From the NCBI GenBank assembly GCA_963920705.1, contig OY987226.1, positions 6,388,501 through 6,452,500 of the forward strand: DNA of 64,000 nt, written 5' to 3'. A program made the translations under genes and the position numbers. Numbering within the stretch: the stretch's first letter is position 1; each line of letters starts with the position of its first letter. Below, in pieces: positions 32,274-42,966 of the stretch. A model generated the notes under the pieces. That model searched no databases. It saw only the letters and a program-made list of their open reading frames with translations, and was not told the DNA's origin. The stretch is from Odiellus spinosus (taxonomy: Eukaryota; Arthropoda; Arachnida; Opiliones; Phalangiidae).

Positions 32274-32400
32274 TTTTATTGTAAAACGGCGTCTGCTTTA
32301 ACACGGCCAACTTAGATCAACGGAGAAGCTGATCTAAATTGGCCCTGCTGCATGAGGCGGAGCAAATAAATAAGCAGACGCCGTTTAACGATAAAGTAGT
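32274..32400. repeat. Small foldback repeat (about 127 bp)
   Basis: AAACGGCGTCTGCTT at the left is answered by AAGCAGACGCCGTTT at the right. An inner pair, GGCCAACTTAGATCA with TGATCTAAATTGGCC, surrounds a short centre ACGGAGAAGC. Outside the perfect arms, CTTTATTGT and ACGATAAAG also pair. Arms of unequal spacing suggest a decayed MITE or a structured RNA; there is no TSD I trust. Confidence 0.7.
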
Positions 32401-34282
32401 CCAGGATTGATCAAAGTAGTCTCATCCATAGTTTTTAGGGTTTCAAATCATTCAAATCGGTAAAAATCTATAATTTATATCCACCATCTTAGATTTAGAT
32501 TCAATTAAATGTTCATTTTGCAGCGAGTTACTAATAAGGGCTCCATTTTAATTCAATCTGTTGTTTATTTATTTATTTATTTATTTATTTATGATAAACG
32601 GGGTCAGTAGCTTTGAACCCAATGTAATTTGGAACTGATACCGACTACAGTTCATCTCATTATCAAAATTCCGCGTTTTACAATGTCAATACATACACGG
32701 AATAAGTATAATAAGGAGAGACATACCTTACGAATTAGGGTAAAAAACCAAATAACCAAATTATTGTTAATTTCCGTTCCCCTTATTGTTATAACTCTGT
32801 TCCTCTCTGAGCTTGAGATTAGTTAATACTTTTCGTTGGTATCGGTTGTCCTAAGTTAGTTTAAAAAAAGCAATTATTTTCTACTAATTTCATGTTTTAA
32901 AAAAAAATAGAAACATAACTTTTCTTCCCAGAACCAGATGTTGTAGAATAACAATTTTAAATAATTACTCTAAGCAAGGTTGAATTATCTTACTGCATGC
33001 GAAAAAGCCTATACCTTATTGAAATTCTAAACGTAATTAATTTCCATTTCCAAATCACCTATTATTCCCACGTCTGGCTCTCCCTAGGTTATATTTCCTA
33101 CGTTATACGCTCGGTAGAATAGTTTTAACTCTGAAATACTTTGCGTATGAAATTCCCACTCTATATAGTCTGTATTTCACGTCGAGATGCCAACGCGAGC
33201 GATTGGTTACGAAACCTAACTTAACCCATGTTGCTTCCTCGAGGTGGAAATTGATTGTATACTTTACGCGCGCTGTCAACTCGAGTTGGAATAGACTGTA
33301 TTGCGTAATAAGCGAGGCTGTACTAAAAGGTAACAGAGGCTTCTAGCTTTCGCATTAACAATAATTAATTTCGACCCCGCGTTCCTCGACCATGATGGGA
33401 AAATAGCGCGCTGACCTCTGTCTGTCAACGATCGTAGAAAAATTCCTGGCTTTTAATTTTCTCTCTCTATCTAGAAACGAAACAGACAACGAAACGCAAT
33501 AATTGCCAGCGCGCTAAAGGGGAAATGTAGGAAAAGCCAAATTCCTCTAAATGAATAGTATTTTCCACTAGTACGTGCTCTGTTATTTCGAATTTCCCTC
33601 CAATTTCTCTTTTCAGCTCTTTGATATTAAATTCGTTTTCTATTTTAAATTCATAAAGTGAGGATGAAATGAAGATTAATTATTATATTAATGGTAAATG
33701 ACGTAGTTAATGTTTATAAAATAGTACTTCAATATTTTATTCAAAGATCATAATAAGCTCCTATTCAAAATTTACAGTTTTATAAAACTTTCAAAGATGG
33801 TGATTATAAAATATTTAATTTAATTGTCGCGCTAATTTTTCTATTCCATATATATATCTTGAATCGTTTTTTAACGAGCTTTCCTAAAATGATACTTTAA
33901 TTACATTTGGAACTCGCGAAAATTATATGACAACATAACTTTATAGTAAGTTTACTTATGAGAGTCGGCAAGGAAGATATTGAAACGTCATAGGCATCTA
34001 TCTCTCACCTCAGTGTCAACCCCCTTAGTGAGGGAGTTACAGTATTCTTCCCTACAAACGCTCCCTCTTGACGTCAAGCTTTCTTTCCCCCTTGGCTGTA
34101 TGCCGTCTCCCTACTGTTTTCTTTATATATGGTTCCCTTTTACTTTAAAAAATTAGTCTATAATTTAAAATTCACTCTGCTAAGGTGAATACGTATCATA
34201 TAGGAAAATATCAAAATATTATAAAAACTTAATTTATTTTATAACGCCCGTAAAACTAATCGTTTGTTATAATGGGACTTAA
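32401..34282. other. No recognised gene; contains a TTTA microsatellite
   Basis: A run of about seven TTTA units lies at 32564-32591. The region around 33180-33520 is somewhat richer in CpG (for example TACGCGCGCTGTCAAC), but no frame there is convincing. The rest is AT-rich and plain. Confidence 0.5.
32564..32591. repeat. TTTA microsatellite
   Basis: About seven perfect TTTA units. This is a simple repeat with no element visible beside it. Confidence 0.9.
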
Positions 34283-34289
34283 GTTTTAA

Positions 34290-34626
34290 TAGAAGCCGAT
34301 GAAACCCTCCTTTGAAGTCTATTACTCCCGGGTCTGGTCTACCCCTCTCTGTATGGGTTATTCTCAAAAGGCGCGATTCGTACGCCTCCTAACGGTAGAT
34401 GTTTTCGGAGCGGGAATTCGTCGAGCGAATATCTCTAGCAGCCTTGGAGTTCGTCCAAAAAACGTCGTCGTTTGTGGAGAGAGAGAATTTCCAATTCTCT
34501 GTAGACAGGGGGGATGAAGTAGGACCCCTTCTAACTCGTAAAATTGGGAATTTTACCCATACAGAGAGGAGCGCTATATCGAACATTGGAGTAGTAGACT
34601 TCAAAGGAGGGTTTCATCGGCTTCTG
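34290..34626 (+). mobile_element. Family A MITE, copy 4 (337 bp)
   Basis: The left tip is TAGAAGCCGATGAAACCC, with the usual terminal C changed to T; the right tip ends CTTCTG. TSD GTTTTAA lies at 34283-34289 and 34627-34633. It belongs to the TTATTCTCAAAAGGCGCG subfamily and shares ACCCCTTCTAACTCG with copy 5. Confidence 0.95.
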
Positions 34627-34908
34627 GTTTTAAACATAAATATATGAAAAATTGTTAAAGGTTTCGGGGGATTAAAGGCATCGATTTAATGACTACAATT
34701 GTTAAAACCCAAGCAATATAATTTATCATATAGTTACGTGGTTTCAATTAAAAAAATAGCCCTTAATTAATTTGAAATAATTGCGTCTAGACTCTTAATG
34801 CGATGATTATGCAGATTAATTTCTCCGATAATGATTTATTAAGTAGTAGTTTTCTTTGAGGTACAACGAAATTAAAAATCAACTGTATATTTAGATTTAG
34901 CTCGTCAT

Positions 34909-35195
34909 AAGCTGCGTTCATACTAGGCCTTGGAATCGATTTAATCCGATTCAAAACGTTTCGCTTGCGTCGTGTGAACAGGAAAAACCTTTTTTTCTCA
35001 AATCGATTTGATTCGATTTCTCGAAACTCCTTCGCGAACCAGTTTCTTACCGGTTCGGTTTCAACAACCGATAGATGAAGCTACAATAAGTCGATTTATA
35101 AAGATAATACGCTGAAAACGATTCCTGGTGATTTGAATATCGGTTTTGATTTTATCGTTTCAAATCGATTAAGAAATGGTAGTGTGACCGTATCT
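34909..35195 (+). mobile_element. Family C MITE, copy 3 (nearly complete)
   Basis: It begins AAGCTGCGTTCATACTAGG and ends GGTAGTGTGACCGTATCT. All consensus blocks are present in order: AATCCGATTCAAAACG, GTCGTGTGAACAGG, GATTTCTCGAAACTCC, TTCAACAACCGATAG, AATAAGTCGATTTATAAAG and GATTCCTGGTGATTTGAA. A family D element follows immediately. Confidence 0.85.
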
Positions 35196-35199
35196 ATAA

Positions 35200-35473
35200 T
35201 CTACGTTCACACTAGACACTTTGGAACCGTTTTCAAACCGTTTCGGATGTTTAAATCGATATTTAAAGCTAATAGTTTCATTTTTGGACGAAAGATCTCT
35301 AGAGTGGACCCCAAAATTTACCATTTTGACCTTTTCAAAACTGCTAAAAACTGTTTCAAAGTCTCTAGCGTGAACGCTGCTTTAGTAGTTTCGAGAAATC
35401 GATTCAAATCGATTTGAGAAAATGCCGAGAATCATTTTTAATCGGCTCCAAATCATAGTATAAACGCGGCTTA
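35200..35473 (+). mobile_element. Family D MITE, copy 3, followed by a family C fragment
   Basis: The D element (35200-35384) begins TCTACGTTCACACTAGAC and ends CTCTAGCGTGAACGCTGC, with TTTGGAACCGTTTTCAAACC near the left. It is followed by an inverted end fragment of family C (35387-35473) closing in CATAGTATAAACGCGGCT. With the preceding C copy this makes a C-D-C cluster of related termini. Confidence 0.75.
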
Positions 35474-36408
35474 ATTATGACATATATTAGTTATAAACTT
35501 CTCAACAACCCCAGCGGAAAATAAAATAGAGAAAAAAGTGAATTTTTACCATAAAAATAGGGTAAAATACGGGCCTTTATATAAAGTTTTTTTCCTCTAA
35601 GTGTCATTATCCCTTTAATAGCACGTTCATTTCCCATTCTGCGGTTTCTAGTCACGACAAGACTATAATCCGTTTGTATAATTCGACTGAATGCAAACAA
35701 AACACTAAAGGGACATTCCTACCCATCACACACGCTTATCAGACATTTCTCTTTCCCCCTAACTCCCCGCATTAACACTCGTATTTCGAACGAACGGCGT
35801 ATTATTAATATACCGTTAGGTATATATCATTCTAGTGTATATATAGAACTATAAGCTTTCTGTTTTATATTATTTCGGGTACGTCTTTTGTGGTTTAGAA
35901 ATTCTTTGTGTCCATATATAGTCCTTTATCCAATTCTCTATTGTGAGTTTAATTCGATAGACGCGATCGCTTCGTCTTTTCAGCAAGCGTGAGGCTGTAG
36001 TGTAAAATATATATCTTTGATTTTAATTCTTATACGAAATGGGGCAAATCTTTGTATTTGATGAAAACTTAAACTGATTCTACTTATACTGGCGACAGAA
36101 ACCAGAGAGAATGTAGAAAAGGAGTGGAAATTTAAAGTGATTCTGTCATTAGTTTATTCCAAGGCCTATATTTTATGAAAAGACCGCGCGAAAGCGATCA
36201 TATCAATTGACAGAATGCTCGATAATCAGCCACGCGTGGTCGAATTATTTCATTTGGTCCAGTTTGACCAAAATAGTCAATTTTTCTCATTGGCTAAGAC
36301 GATTTCTTTCGTTATTTAAATGAAAAGTAAAACCGACGTCACGCGTATATAAACATAGCATAGGGAGTTTTTTTCAATTTTTACAAGATTAAATTGGCGA
36401 GAAATAAA
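35474..36408. other. No recognised gene
   Basis: This is AT-rich sequence with no arrays. The 69-codon minus-strand frame at 35491-35700 is not supported. Confidence 0.5.
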
Positions 36409-36862
36409 TAGCTGCGTTCATACTAGGCCTTGGAATCGATTTAAGCGTTTTCAAACGTTTCGCTTTAGTCGTGTGGACAGGAATTTATCAAATCGTGTGG
36501 ACAGGATTTATCAAATCGAAACGGCTTTGTGAGCCAGTTTCATACTGATTCGATTTCAACAACCGATAGATAGATAAGCTGCGTTCACACTAGAGACTTT
36601 GGAACCGTTCTAAACCGTTTTGGAAAGGTCAAATTATAAAATTTTGGGGTCATCCGTGTAGACCTTTTATCAAGAAACCAAATTAATATCTAAAAAAGTC
36701 GATTTGAGGACTCGAAACGGTTTGAAAACGGTTCCAAAGTGGCAAGTGTGAACGTAGCTTTAGATAAAGATAATGCGTGAACACATGACGCTAAAAACGA
36801 TTCCTGGCAATTTGAATATCGATTTGATTTTACCGTTAAGAAATGCTAGCGTGATGGTAGCT
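36409..36862 (+). mobile_element. Family C MITE, copy 4, interrupted by family D
   Basis: The left part begins TAGCTGCGTTCATACTAGG and runs to AACCGATAGATAG. A family D element occupies 36575-36762. Family C then resumes at GATAAAGATAATGCGTGAAC and ends GCTAGCGTGATGGTAGCT. The left part also has a short direct duplication of GTGTGGACAGGA and TTATCAAATCG. Confidence 0.85.
36575..36762 (+). mobile_element. Family D MITE, copy 4, nested in family C
   Basis: The termini are AAGCTGCGTTCACACTAG and the inverse of AAGCTACGTTCACACTTG, making it the best-preserved D copy here (about 188 bp). The body contains TTTGGAACCGTTC, TTTTGGAAAGGTCAAATT, TTTTGGGGTCATCC and GGTTTGAAAACGGTTCC. The flanks share TAGAT on both sides, which may be the TSD or chance, since the host sequence has GATA repeats at that point. 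Confidence 0.85.
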
Positions 36863-37766
36863 TTTGACAATTAATATGTCAATTAATTACTATGTCAAAA
36901 CTAAAAGTATTACGCGTATGCATTAGAAAACAAATGGTGGCAGCGTCACTTTAAATAAATCAGAATTTTTACCTATCTCTCTTAAAAAAGTACATTTATA
37001 CATTTTTTTAAGGCGTAGGATAAAAAAAAAATCAGGTTCTTAAAGTTTTTTACTCCTTTTCCATATATTCTCTCTTTGGAAACAGTCGACCGAAACGAGT
37101 CAAAGCTCCGGTAGCTCGGTTTTCGCTCGTTTTATTGCCGTTGTTTTGTGTATTTAACGGGGCGAACGCGCCGCCGTGCTTACGAATTTTGATGGCTCTC
37201 GATGAAATTTTGATGGTCTTCCTATAAAATCCCTTTTTCCAGATCATTTACTCTTATAGGGCCCATATAGGAGTGTAATACTATACGGTATACACCGCGT
37301 TATTGTTTTCGACTTTACGAGCGCCGATCGGGGTAGAATTTTGAATTTTTAAAGCTTTAACGTGTTCGTAAACCCGTTCATAATCGCCTCGGTATTTAAA
37401 CTATCAACGTTTAATTTATATATACGTGTACGTAGAATAAACTTGTTGATATGATACGAATTTAGTAATTACGTGGATTTATTTTAGCGTGAAGTCATCT
37501 TTGGTTTACATGGCGTGTACGGGTAATCAAATTTTTAAAGGGTAGACGAAAGCTTTCGGTAATTATTCTTAACCAAAAATGGTAATCGGATATCAGAATT
37601 TAGGTATACGTAAATTAACGCCTGTAAAAGTGTTTCAACACCTTCGCATCGGTGCTCGAAGAAAAAATTACATATAGGGGTAAATTCTGTAATGTATTTT
37701 AGATTCAACCCCTGTAAATATGTACGACTAGTAGTGCATTGTTGTTCAGAGAGAAGCCGATAGTTA
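36863..37766. other. No recognised gene
   Basis: This is AT-rich with a modest CpG-containing segment near 37090-37200. The minus-strand frame there (37050-37247) has an ATG but no recognised domain. A stray GAGAAGCCGATAG at 37751 resembles a family A tip just before copy 5. Confidence 0.45.
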
Positions 37767-37773
37767 ATCCTAC

Positions 37774-38110
37774 CAGAAGCCGATGAAACCCTCCTTTGAA
37801 GTCTATTACTCCCGGGTCTTGTCTACCCCTCTCTGTATGGGTTATTCTCAAAAGGCGCGATTCGTACGCCTCCTAACGGTAGATGTTTTCGGAGCGGGAG
37901 CTCGTCGAGCGAATATCTCTAGCAGCCTTGGAGTTCGTCGAAAAAACGTCGTCGTTTGTGGAGAGAGAGAATTTCCGATTTTCCGTAAACAGGGGGGATG
38001 AAGTAGGACCCCTTCTAACTCGTAAAATTGTGAATTTTACCCATACAGAGAGGAGCGCTATATGGAACATTGGAGTAGTAGACTTCAAAGGATGGTTTCA
38101 TCGGCTTCTG
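37774..38110 (+). mobile_element. Family A MITE, copy 5 (337 bp)
   Basis: The termini CAGAAGCCGATGAAACCC and inverse are intact, with one internal change (GGATGGTTTC for GGAGGGTTTC) in the right repeat. TSD ATCCTAC lies at 37767-37773 and 38111-38117. It belongs to the TTATTCTCAAAAGGCGCG subfamily. GTAAACAGG replaces GTAGACAGG. Confidence 0.96.
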
Positions 38111-38117
38111 ATCCTAC

Positions 38118-38911
38118 TTAATTAATTTTATTAATCATTAATGTGCAAGGCGTCTTGAGAATTAAATTTAATCACTTAAAATTAGACGAAAATGTATTAA
38201 TAATTAAATATTTTGGTACCCTGATTCTGATAACCAAAGAAATTAATTCGGTGGAGTTTATTTCCAGTTTTTACAGTTTTAACCCAAAATCATGATTGGA
38301 AATAGTATTTGTTTCCTACATAGTAAATTATATTCATCCTTAACGGCTTTCCATGTCATGTCTTGTTGAGATATCAACGTAATATCACTTTCAACACGTG
38401 AAAGGTCGAATATCCTCATTAAAACTGTTCTTTTTTTTGAGGAAATTCAATCTCTTTTTGAGCCTGTCACTGAATATACTATTACCCCTCTATCCCCGTT
38501 CGATTTTTTATTATCCCGGAATTCGCATTAAATAGTCTTCGGATATTTTTTATATCGACGAGTATTTTTGGTGTTTTTTTTTTCTTTCTATACTTGACGC
38601 TCGGCGTTAGGCTATTTCCTAAGTAAAAAGTAAGGCTTCTCGAGCTATGCCCCCAGGGTCCTTTTTTCCTCCAATTTCGATTGCGTTGAAGAAAGTTTGA
38701 AGTGCATCCACGCGTAACTTTTTCACCCTTCCACTTCGTCTTTAAAAAATATAGCTTTCGAAAAAAAGACAAGCTATATCTTGGTTCATTCGCGAAATAA
38801 AGCCGAATGAAGCGATGTTTGTGTTGAGAAATTCACCTTAAAGTTTTAGTTTCACCTAAAATCCGACCGTTTTCTTACAAACTTCGATTTACTAATACCT
38901 GAATTTCGTAT
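38118..38911. other. No recognised gene
   Basis: The 96-codon minus-strand frame at 38482-38772 is lysine-rich because of the AT bias and has no recognisable motif. No repeat units are seen. Confidence 0.45.
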
Positions 38912-39440
38912 AAGCCGCGTTCATACTAGGCCTTGGAATCGATTTAAACCGTTTCAAAACGTTTCGCTTTAGCAAGGAGGATCAGAGAAGGAGAGGAAAT
39001 GTGGGGACGGCGCGGTCACTACTGCGTCGGCCTAAACTCCCACTCTGGGAGAACGAGGGTAGAGACGTTTCGTGGTAAAATGTTGTCACGTGGGTAAAAC
39101 GAATCCTTTATGAGACGCGCTAGCTAGCGACCACGTGACAACAGTTTACCTCGAGAATTTCCTATCCCCCCTTTCCACCCGAGTGGGAGGTTGGCTCTTC
39201 TCTCTCTAACTCAACGCAGCCCCACATTTCCTCTCCTTCTCTGATCCTCCTTGGCTTTAGTCGTGCGAACGGGAAACCGTCTTTTCTCGAATCGATTTGA
39301 TTCGATTTCTAGTTCCCGAAGCAGTTTCGATAAATCGAATCAAATCGATTAGAGAAAACACGGTTGCCAGTTCACACGACTAAAGCGAAACGATTTGAAA
39401 CGGCTTAAATCGATTCCAAGGCCTAGTATGAATACAGTTT
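38912..39440. mobile_element. Family C foldback derivative, interrupted by family B
   Basis: The left arm (38912-38972) begins AAGCCGCGTTCATACTAGG. After the family B insertion it resumes with TCGTGCGAACGGG and TCTCGAATCGATTTG. Around 39307-39330 it turns back on itself through CTAGTTCCCGAAGCAG. The right side is an inverse copy ending GGCCTAGTATGAATACAG. Two left halves of family C are thus joined head to head, unlike the asymmetric copies elsewhere. Confidence 0.85.
38973..39253 (+). mobile_element. Family B MITE, copy 6, nested in family C (281 bp)
   Basis: The ends are CAAGGAGGATCAGAGAAGG and its inverse, flanked by GCTTTAG at 38966-38972 and 39254-39260. The same GCTTTAG appears once, uninterrupted, at the equivalent point of other family C copies (for example CGCTTTAGTCGTG near 36461). 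This shows directly that the 7 bases are a target duplication. The closest relative is copy 1. Confidence 0.97.
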
Positions 39441-40302
39441 AAATGTTTAACATATTGCCTTTACTGTAATCCGTGTCCCGAGGAAAAGATTAACCTCAAC
39501 CTCGGTGAAAAACCTTATTGGCTGACTTGAATTGACGTTGCTGGCGGGAGAGGCGAATAAAAAACATACTTTTGGTTGCCCTGGTTACGACCTTGACTTC
39601 GGACAAAGAAAATATGACCCTTTCTACCCTCTTTCCAAAGAAGGTAGTCGATGCGCGCGCACTAAAACCTGTTGAGCATCCGTCTAATTCCTTTTAATAC
39701 CAAGGCTTAGGAATATCATTAGATAATTCATCAAAATTTGATTTATTAACATGATTCGCGAACTAATTGTATTTTTTAGGATAAATTGTGTGCGAAACCC
39801 AATAACGTTTTAAATTCTATACATATAATTATCAGAAGAGACGGTAATCTCTTTAGCTAGGCCCGCAGTGTAACCCTAGAACATGCCATTTTATCCCGAA
39901 GCAATTAGAGGTCGATTTCACCAAATCGTATCTCATCGATAACCAATCATAATATCATTAAAAGTGGTACGTCATTCGATAGGCGCCACCCACAAGATCA
40001 ACATATAGTAAACTCATTGCCTTGAAATTATAGCTATGTTCATTAGGGCTTCCCATTAAAGCCTACTAAAGGAAAAGTTACAATATCAAATAGATCTTGA
40101 GTAATTGACCGAAATAAAAACTACTCTTGAATATAAATGGAGGGGTGCCTTTTTTATTTAAGGAAGAATTTAGTTTGACCAGATATTTTTTATCCTAAAA
40201 GTATAGACCCAAGTAATTTTACAGCAAAATATTTATTTCGAAAAAACAATTTTAAATTTATTTGGAAAGTAGACTTAGCCTGTATATATGGATAACTGTA
40301 TT
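39441..40302. other. No recognised gene
   Basis: This is sequence of ordinary composition without arrays or terminal repeats, and no credible frame. Confidence 0.5.
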
Positions 40303-40350
40303 AGGATAAACACGTTCGTGTTTATTAGGATAAACACGTTCGTGTTTATC
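40303..40350. repeat. Tandemly duplicated 24-bp palindrome
   Basis: AGGATAAACACGTTCGTG followed by TTTATT, then the same 24 bases ending TTTATC. Each unit is a palindrome (GATAAACACG, TT, CGTGTTTATC). Either unit can form a tight hairpin, and together they could form a cruciform. Confidence 0.85.
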
Positions 40351-40427
40351 CCTTTATCTGAACTCGAATTTCATCAGAAACCGTAATGTCTTTTCCAATG
40401 GACCCGCGGCGCTTGATAACTGAAAGC

Positions 40428-40450
40428 GTCGTCGTCGTCGTCGTCGTCGT
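40428..40450. repeat. GTC trinucleotide microsatellite
   Basis: About seven to eight perfect GTC units occur. On the minus strand they extend a small frame (40346-40537) as a run of threonines. The frame is not otherwise credible as a gene. Confidence 0.9.
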
Positions 40451-40595
40451 TTCCCTCTTCCCACCGTCCACTGAATTCGAATTAATACAGACAAAGGTAC
40501 TTTTGAAAAAATTTGATAAGACTTCGATCAGGTACAAGAGTATCTCTAGTTAAACACAGATTTCAATAATGAAATGTTGATTAAGTATACGAAGT

Positions 40596-40990
40596 AATAG
40601 AAAGTAAGGTACCTGAATGGGTTACAAAAGGGTGAAATCTTAAGCTTAGCCGAGCTTTACTAATTGCTTCAAAATGAATAAACAAAAATTTTATTTCTTA
40701 AACAGTAGAATGATAAGGAATATCCATCGAATTCGAGTTAATAGAAAGTAAGGTGCCTGAATGGGTTACAAAAGGGTGAAATCATAAGCTTAGCCGAGCT
40801 TTATTAATTGCTTCAAAATGGTAAACAAAATTTTATTTCTTAAACAGTAGAATGATAATGAATATCCATCGAATTCGAGTTAATAGAGAGACAGATGCCT
40901 GTATGGGTGACGAAAAGGGTAAAACATATAACTAGCCGAGCTTTATTAATTGGCTTTAAATTGATAAACCAAAATTGATTTTATTAAACA
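40596..40990. repeat. Tandem repeat of about 143 bp, three copies
   Basis: The unit begins AATAGAAAGTAAGGTACCTG and includes GGGTTACAAAAGGGTGAAAT, TTAGCCGAGCTTTA and TTAAACAGTAGAATGATAA, closing with CATCGAATTCGAGTT. Starts are at 40596, 40740 and 40882. Copies 1 and 2 are close; copy 3 has diverged and is cut short. A weak earlier relative (GAATTCGAATTAATACAGAC) sits near 40473. Confidence 0.9.
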
Positions 40991-41473
40991 GTTGATAAGT
41001 TTTTTTTAATGGCATTTTTTATCGTTAACGGAAAATTGCATATATTGGGTTCTTTTACTAGGGTAGCCCTCTTCAGCCGTCTAATTTTGACTATTATGTC
41101 ATATCATGAGTATCCCATTATATTCACCCTAATTCACCGTAATTAAAAAGTTGGAATGATTTTCTTATCATTTGATTTTTTAACTTTAATAATATATCTC
41201 TTCTCGGCCTATATAAACGAGATTTGCATATTCAGTACTCATAGATGCACTGTACCAATGCGCGGTTTACGTTAGCGTTTAAAATTGTGGCGAGCCCTCT
41301 CGTTTGTGCAATGGTGACGTCTTCGATTGTTTAGGCAATCGTTTCTCACCTATATTTCGGTGATAAGAGACTCATTTCTCACGATCTTTTGGGTAGAGTA
41401 CTCGAATAAACCGAGGCGATTGAATGTAAATCGCCTTACCTAGAAATGTGGCCAATATAATATAGTAAGTCAC
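40991..41473. other. No recognised gene
   Basis: This is AT-rich sequence preceding the 93-bp repeat edge. A short inverted pair, GAGAAATGAGTCTC-like, lies near 41345-41380. Nothing else is visible. Confidence 0.4.
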
Positions 41474-41490
41474 TGTAAAAACATTTCACA

Positions 41491-42966
41491 TGTAACGTGG
41501 AAACTCGGAATCGCGGACTAAAGCCAAAGGGGAAGTCTCACGCCAAATCCAGTTACAATACAAAATAAAATAAAGCCGGGTTGGTCGCCTACCTTTTCAC
41601 TATTGAGGGGTGGCGTGGAATAGATAATAAAAGAACAGCAATGCATAGTCTAAGGATATGGGATGTAATTAAAATAATTAAGTCGAGGTATAGAGAGTTA
41701 CCAGAATCATTTTAATATAAAACTCATATACTGAATTAAATATTAATAAACTAATTAATGAACTACCGTGTCATGACACTAATTACTAACAAACTAAATG
41801 AATAAATAATAATAATAAACAAATAATTCGCGACATAATAATAATAATATAATAATAATAATAATAAACAAAAATGAAACGTTACGGCTTACGCGGCCAC
41901 CAAAGTTTTACGATTACAGTCATGTCCCGTTTTGGGGAACGGTGGACTTGTACGTCCTAGCGAACCAGGTCCTTTCGCGACACCACGCGAATGTTTTTCG
42001 CAATCGTCCGAGTGGTCATTTCAGCACGGCCTCTTTTAAGATTATCATATTTTATTCTGCATGGCGTGGGCTATTCGCCTCTTTTCTTATTCTTGAGAAT
42101 AAGTAAGTTTTCGGTAAAGATTTTACCCGCGCAACACTTTACGTTTTCGCGGAGAGGTTTTAGTTTTCGTCCATGTCGAGTTCGCGCCCAGAGTTACTCT
42201 CTTTCTTAAGCTCGAAAGCACAAGTCTTTTAGTTTTTCCCGCGCTTCTGGACCGGTGGTCTTCAGAAGCGTCGAGATGAGGGGAGTCGGTTAAATTGGCT
42301 TGCTAAGACGCTTGGCCCGTTTTAGGGAACCATTAATTGTCGAACGACGGGCAAATGGAACCATCGGGGTCGATGAAAGCAAAGGGCGCACTTTTAAGTT
42401 TTTGACTTTTAAGTTCGAGTCAAGTCGCCGGCTCGTAAACTATCTTTCATGTTTCGCGCTATAGCAAGGTCACCCCCTCGCGCACGAAATGTTTCTCATG
42501 TTTTCCGCAACGTATGCCATAAATTACACTCGCGAACAATAACTATATACAGTAGATAACGTTATAAAAAGAATACGAACTAAAAATATAACATCTTGAA
42601 TCTATCTGGTAACTCTCCTTCGTAGGGGTTAAAGCGTAGGGAAGGGTAATAAATCGAACGGGACAATCGCCACTCCCAAAAGGGAAAAAGTAAACTACCG
42701 AATTTTATTTTATAATTGGGGCTTTTAGAATTGGAATTTATAACTTCGACCTCGCGCGGCCAGGCCTAGCTACGCGGGTCGGAAAGATGCAAGAGAAGCG
42801 ACACCACCCGAAAGCTCTTATCCCAACGGCCAGCGTTAGGACTGCGATCGGAGGGGGTCTCCTTCTTTTGTAAATGAACATGTTTTAAGAATTAAATTTA
42901 AGGGTACTGGTGAAATAATTTAAAGGTTATAGGGAAATATTAAAAGGGTCCGGATTTTGCGTTACA
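41491..42966. mobile_element. Probable solo LTR (1,476 bp) inserted in the 93-bp repeat
   Basis: The segment begins TGTAACGTGG and ends TTTTGCGTTACA, giving the TG...CA boundary with a 7-bp inverted tip (TGTAACG/CGTTACA) typical of long terminal repeats. It is flanked by CACA on both sides (41487-41490 and 42967-42970). Its left flank GTAAAAACATTTCACA and right flank ATGAGAGTTCTAGGG are adjacent in every unit of the neighbouring 93-bp array, so the empty site is directly visible. It is more GC-rich than its surroundings, contains AATAAA-like sites near 41565, and includes an AAT microsatellite at about 41802-41870. A 4-bp TSD would fit a Gypsy-type element. No internal coding region or second LTR is present. 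The frame at 41991-42209 is unsupported. Confidence 0.75.
41802..41870. repeat. AAT trinucleotide microsatellite inside the LTR
   Basis: Interrupted runs of AAT/AATA occur, including two runs of five or more units. They lie wholly inside the putative solo LTR, so the microsatellite probably travelled with or grew within that element. Confidence 0.85.
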
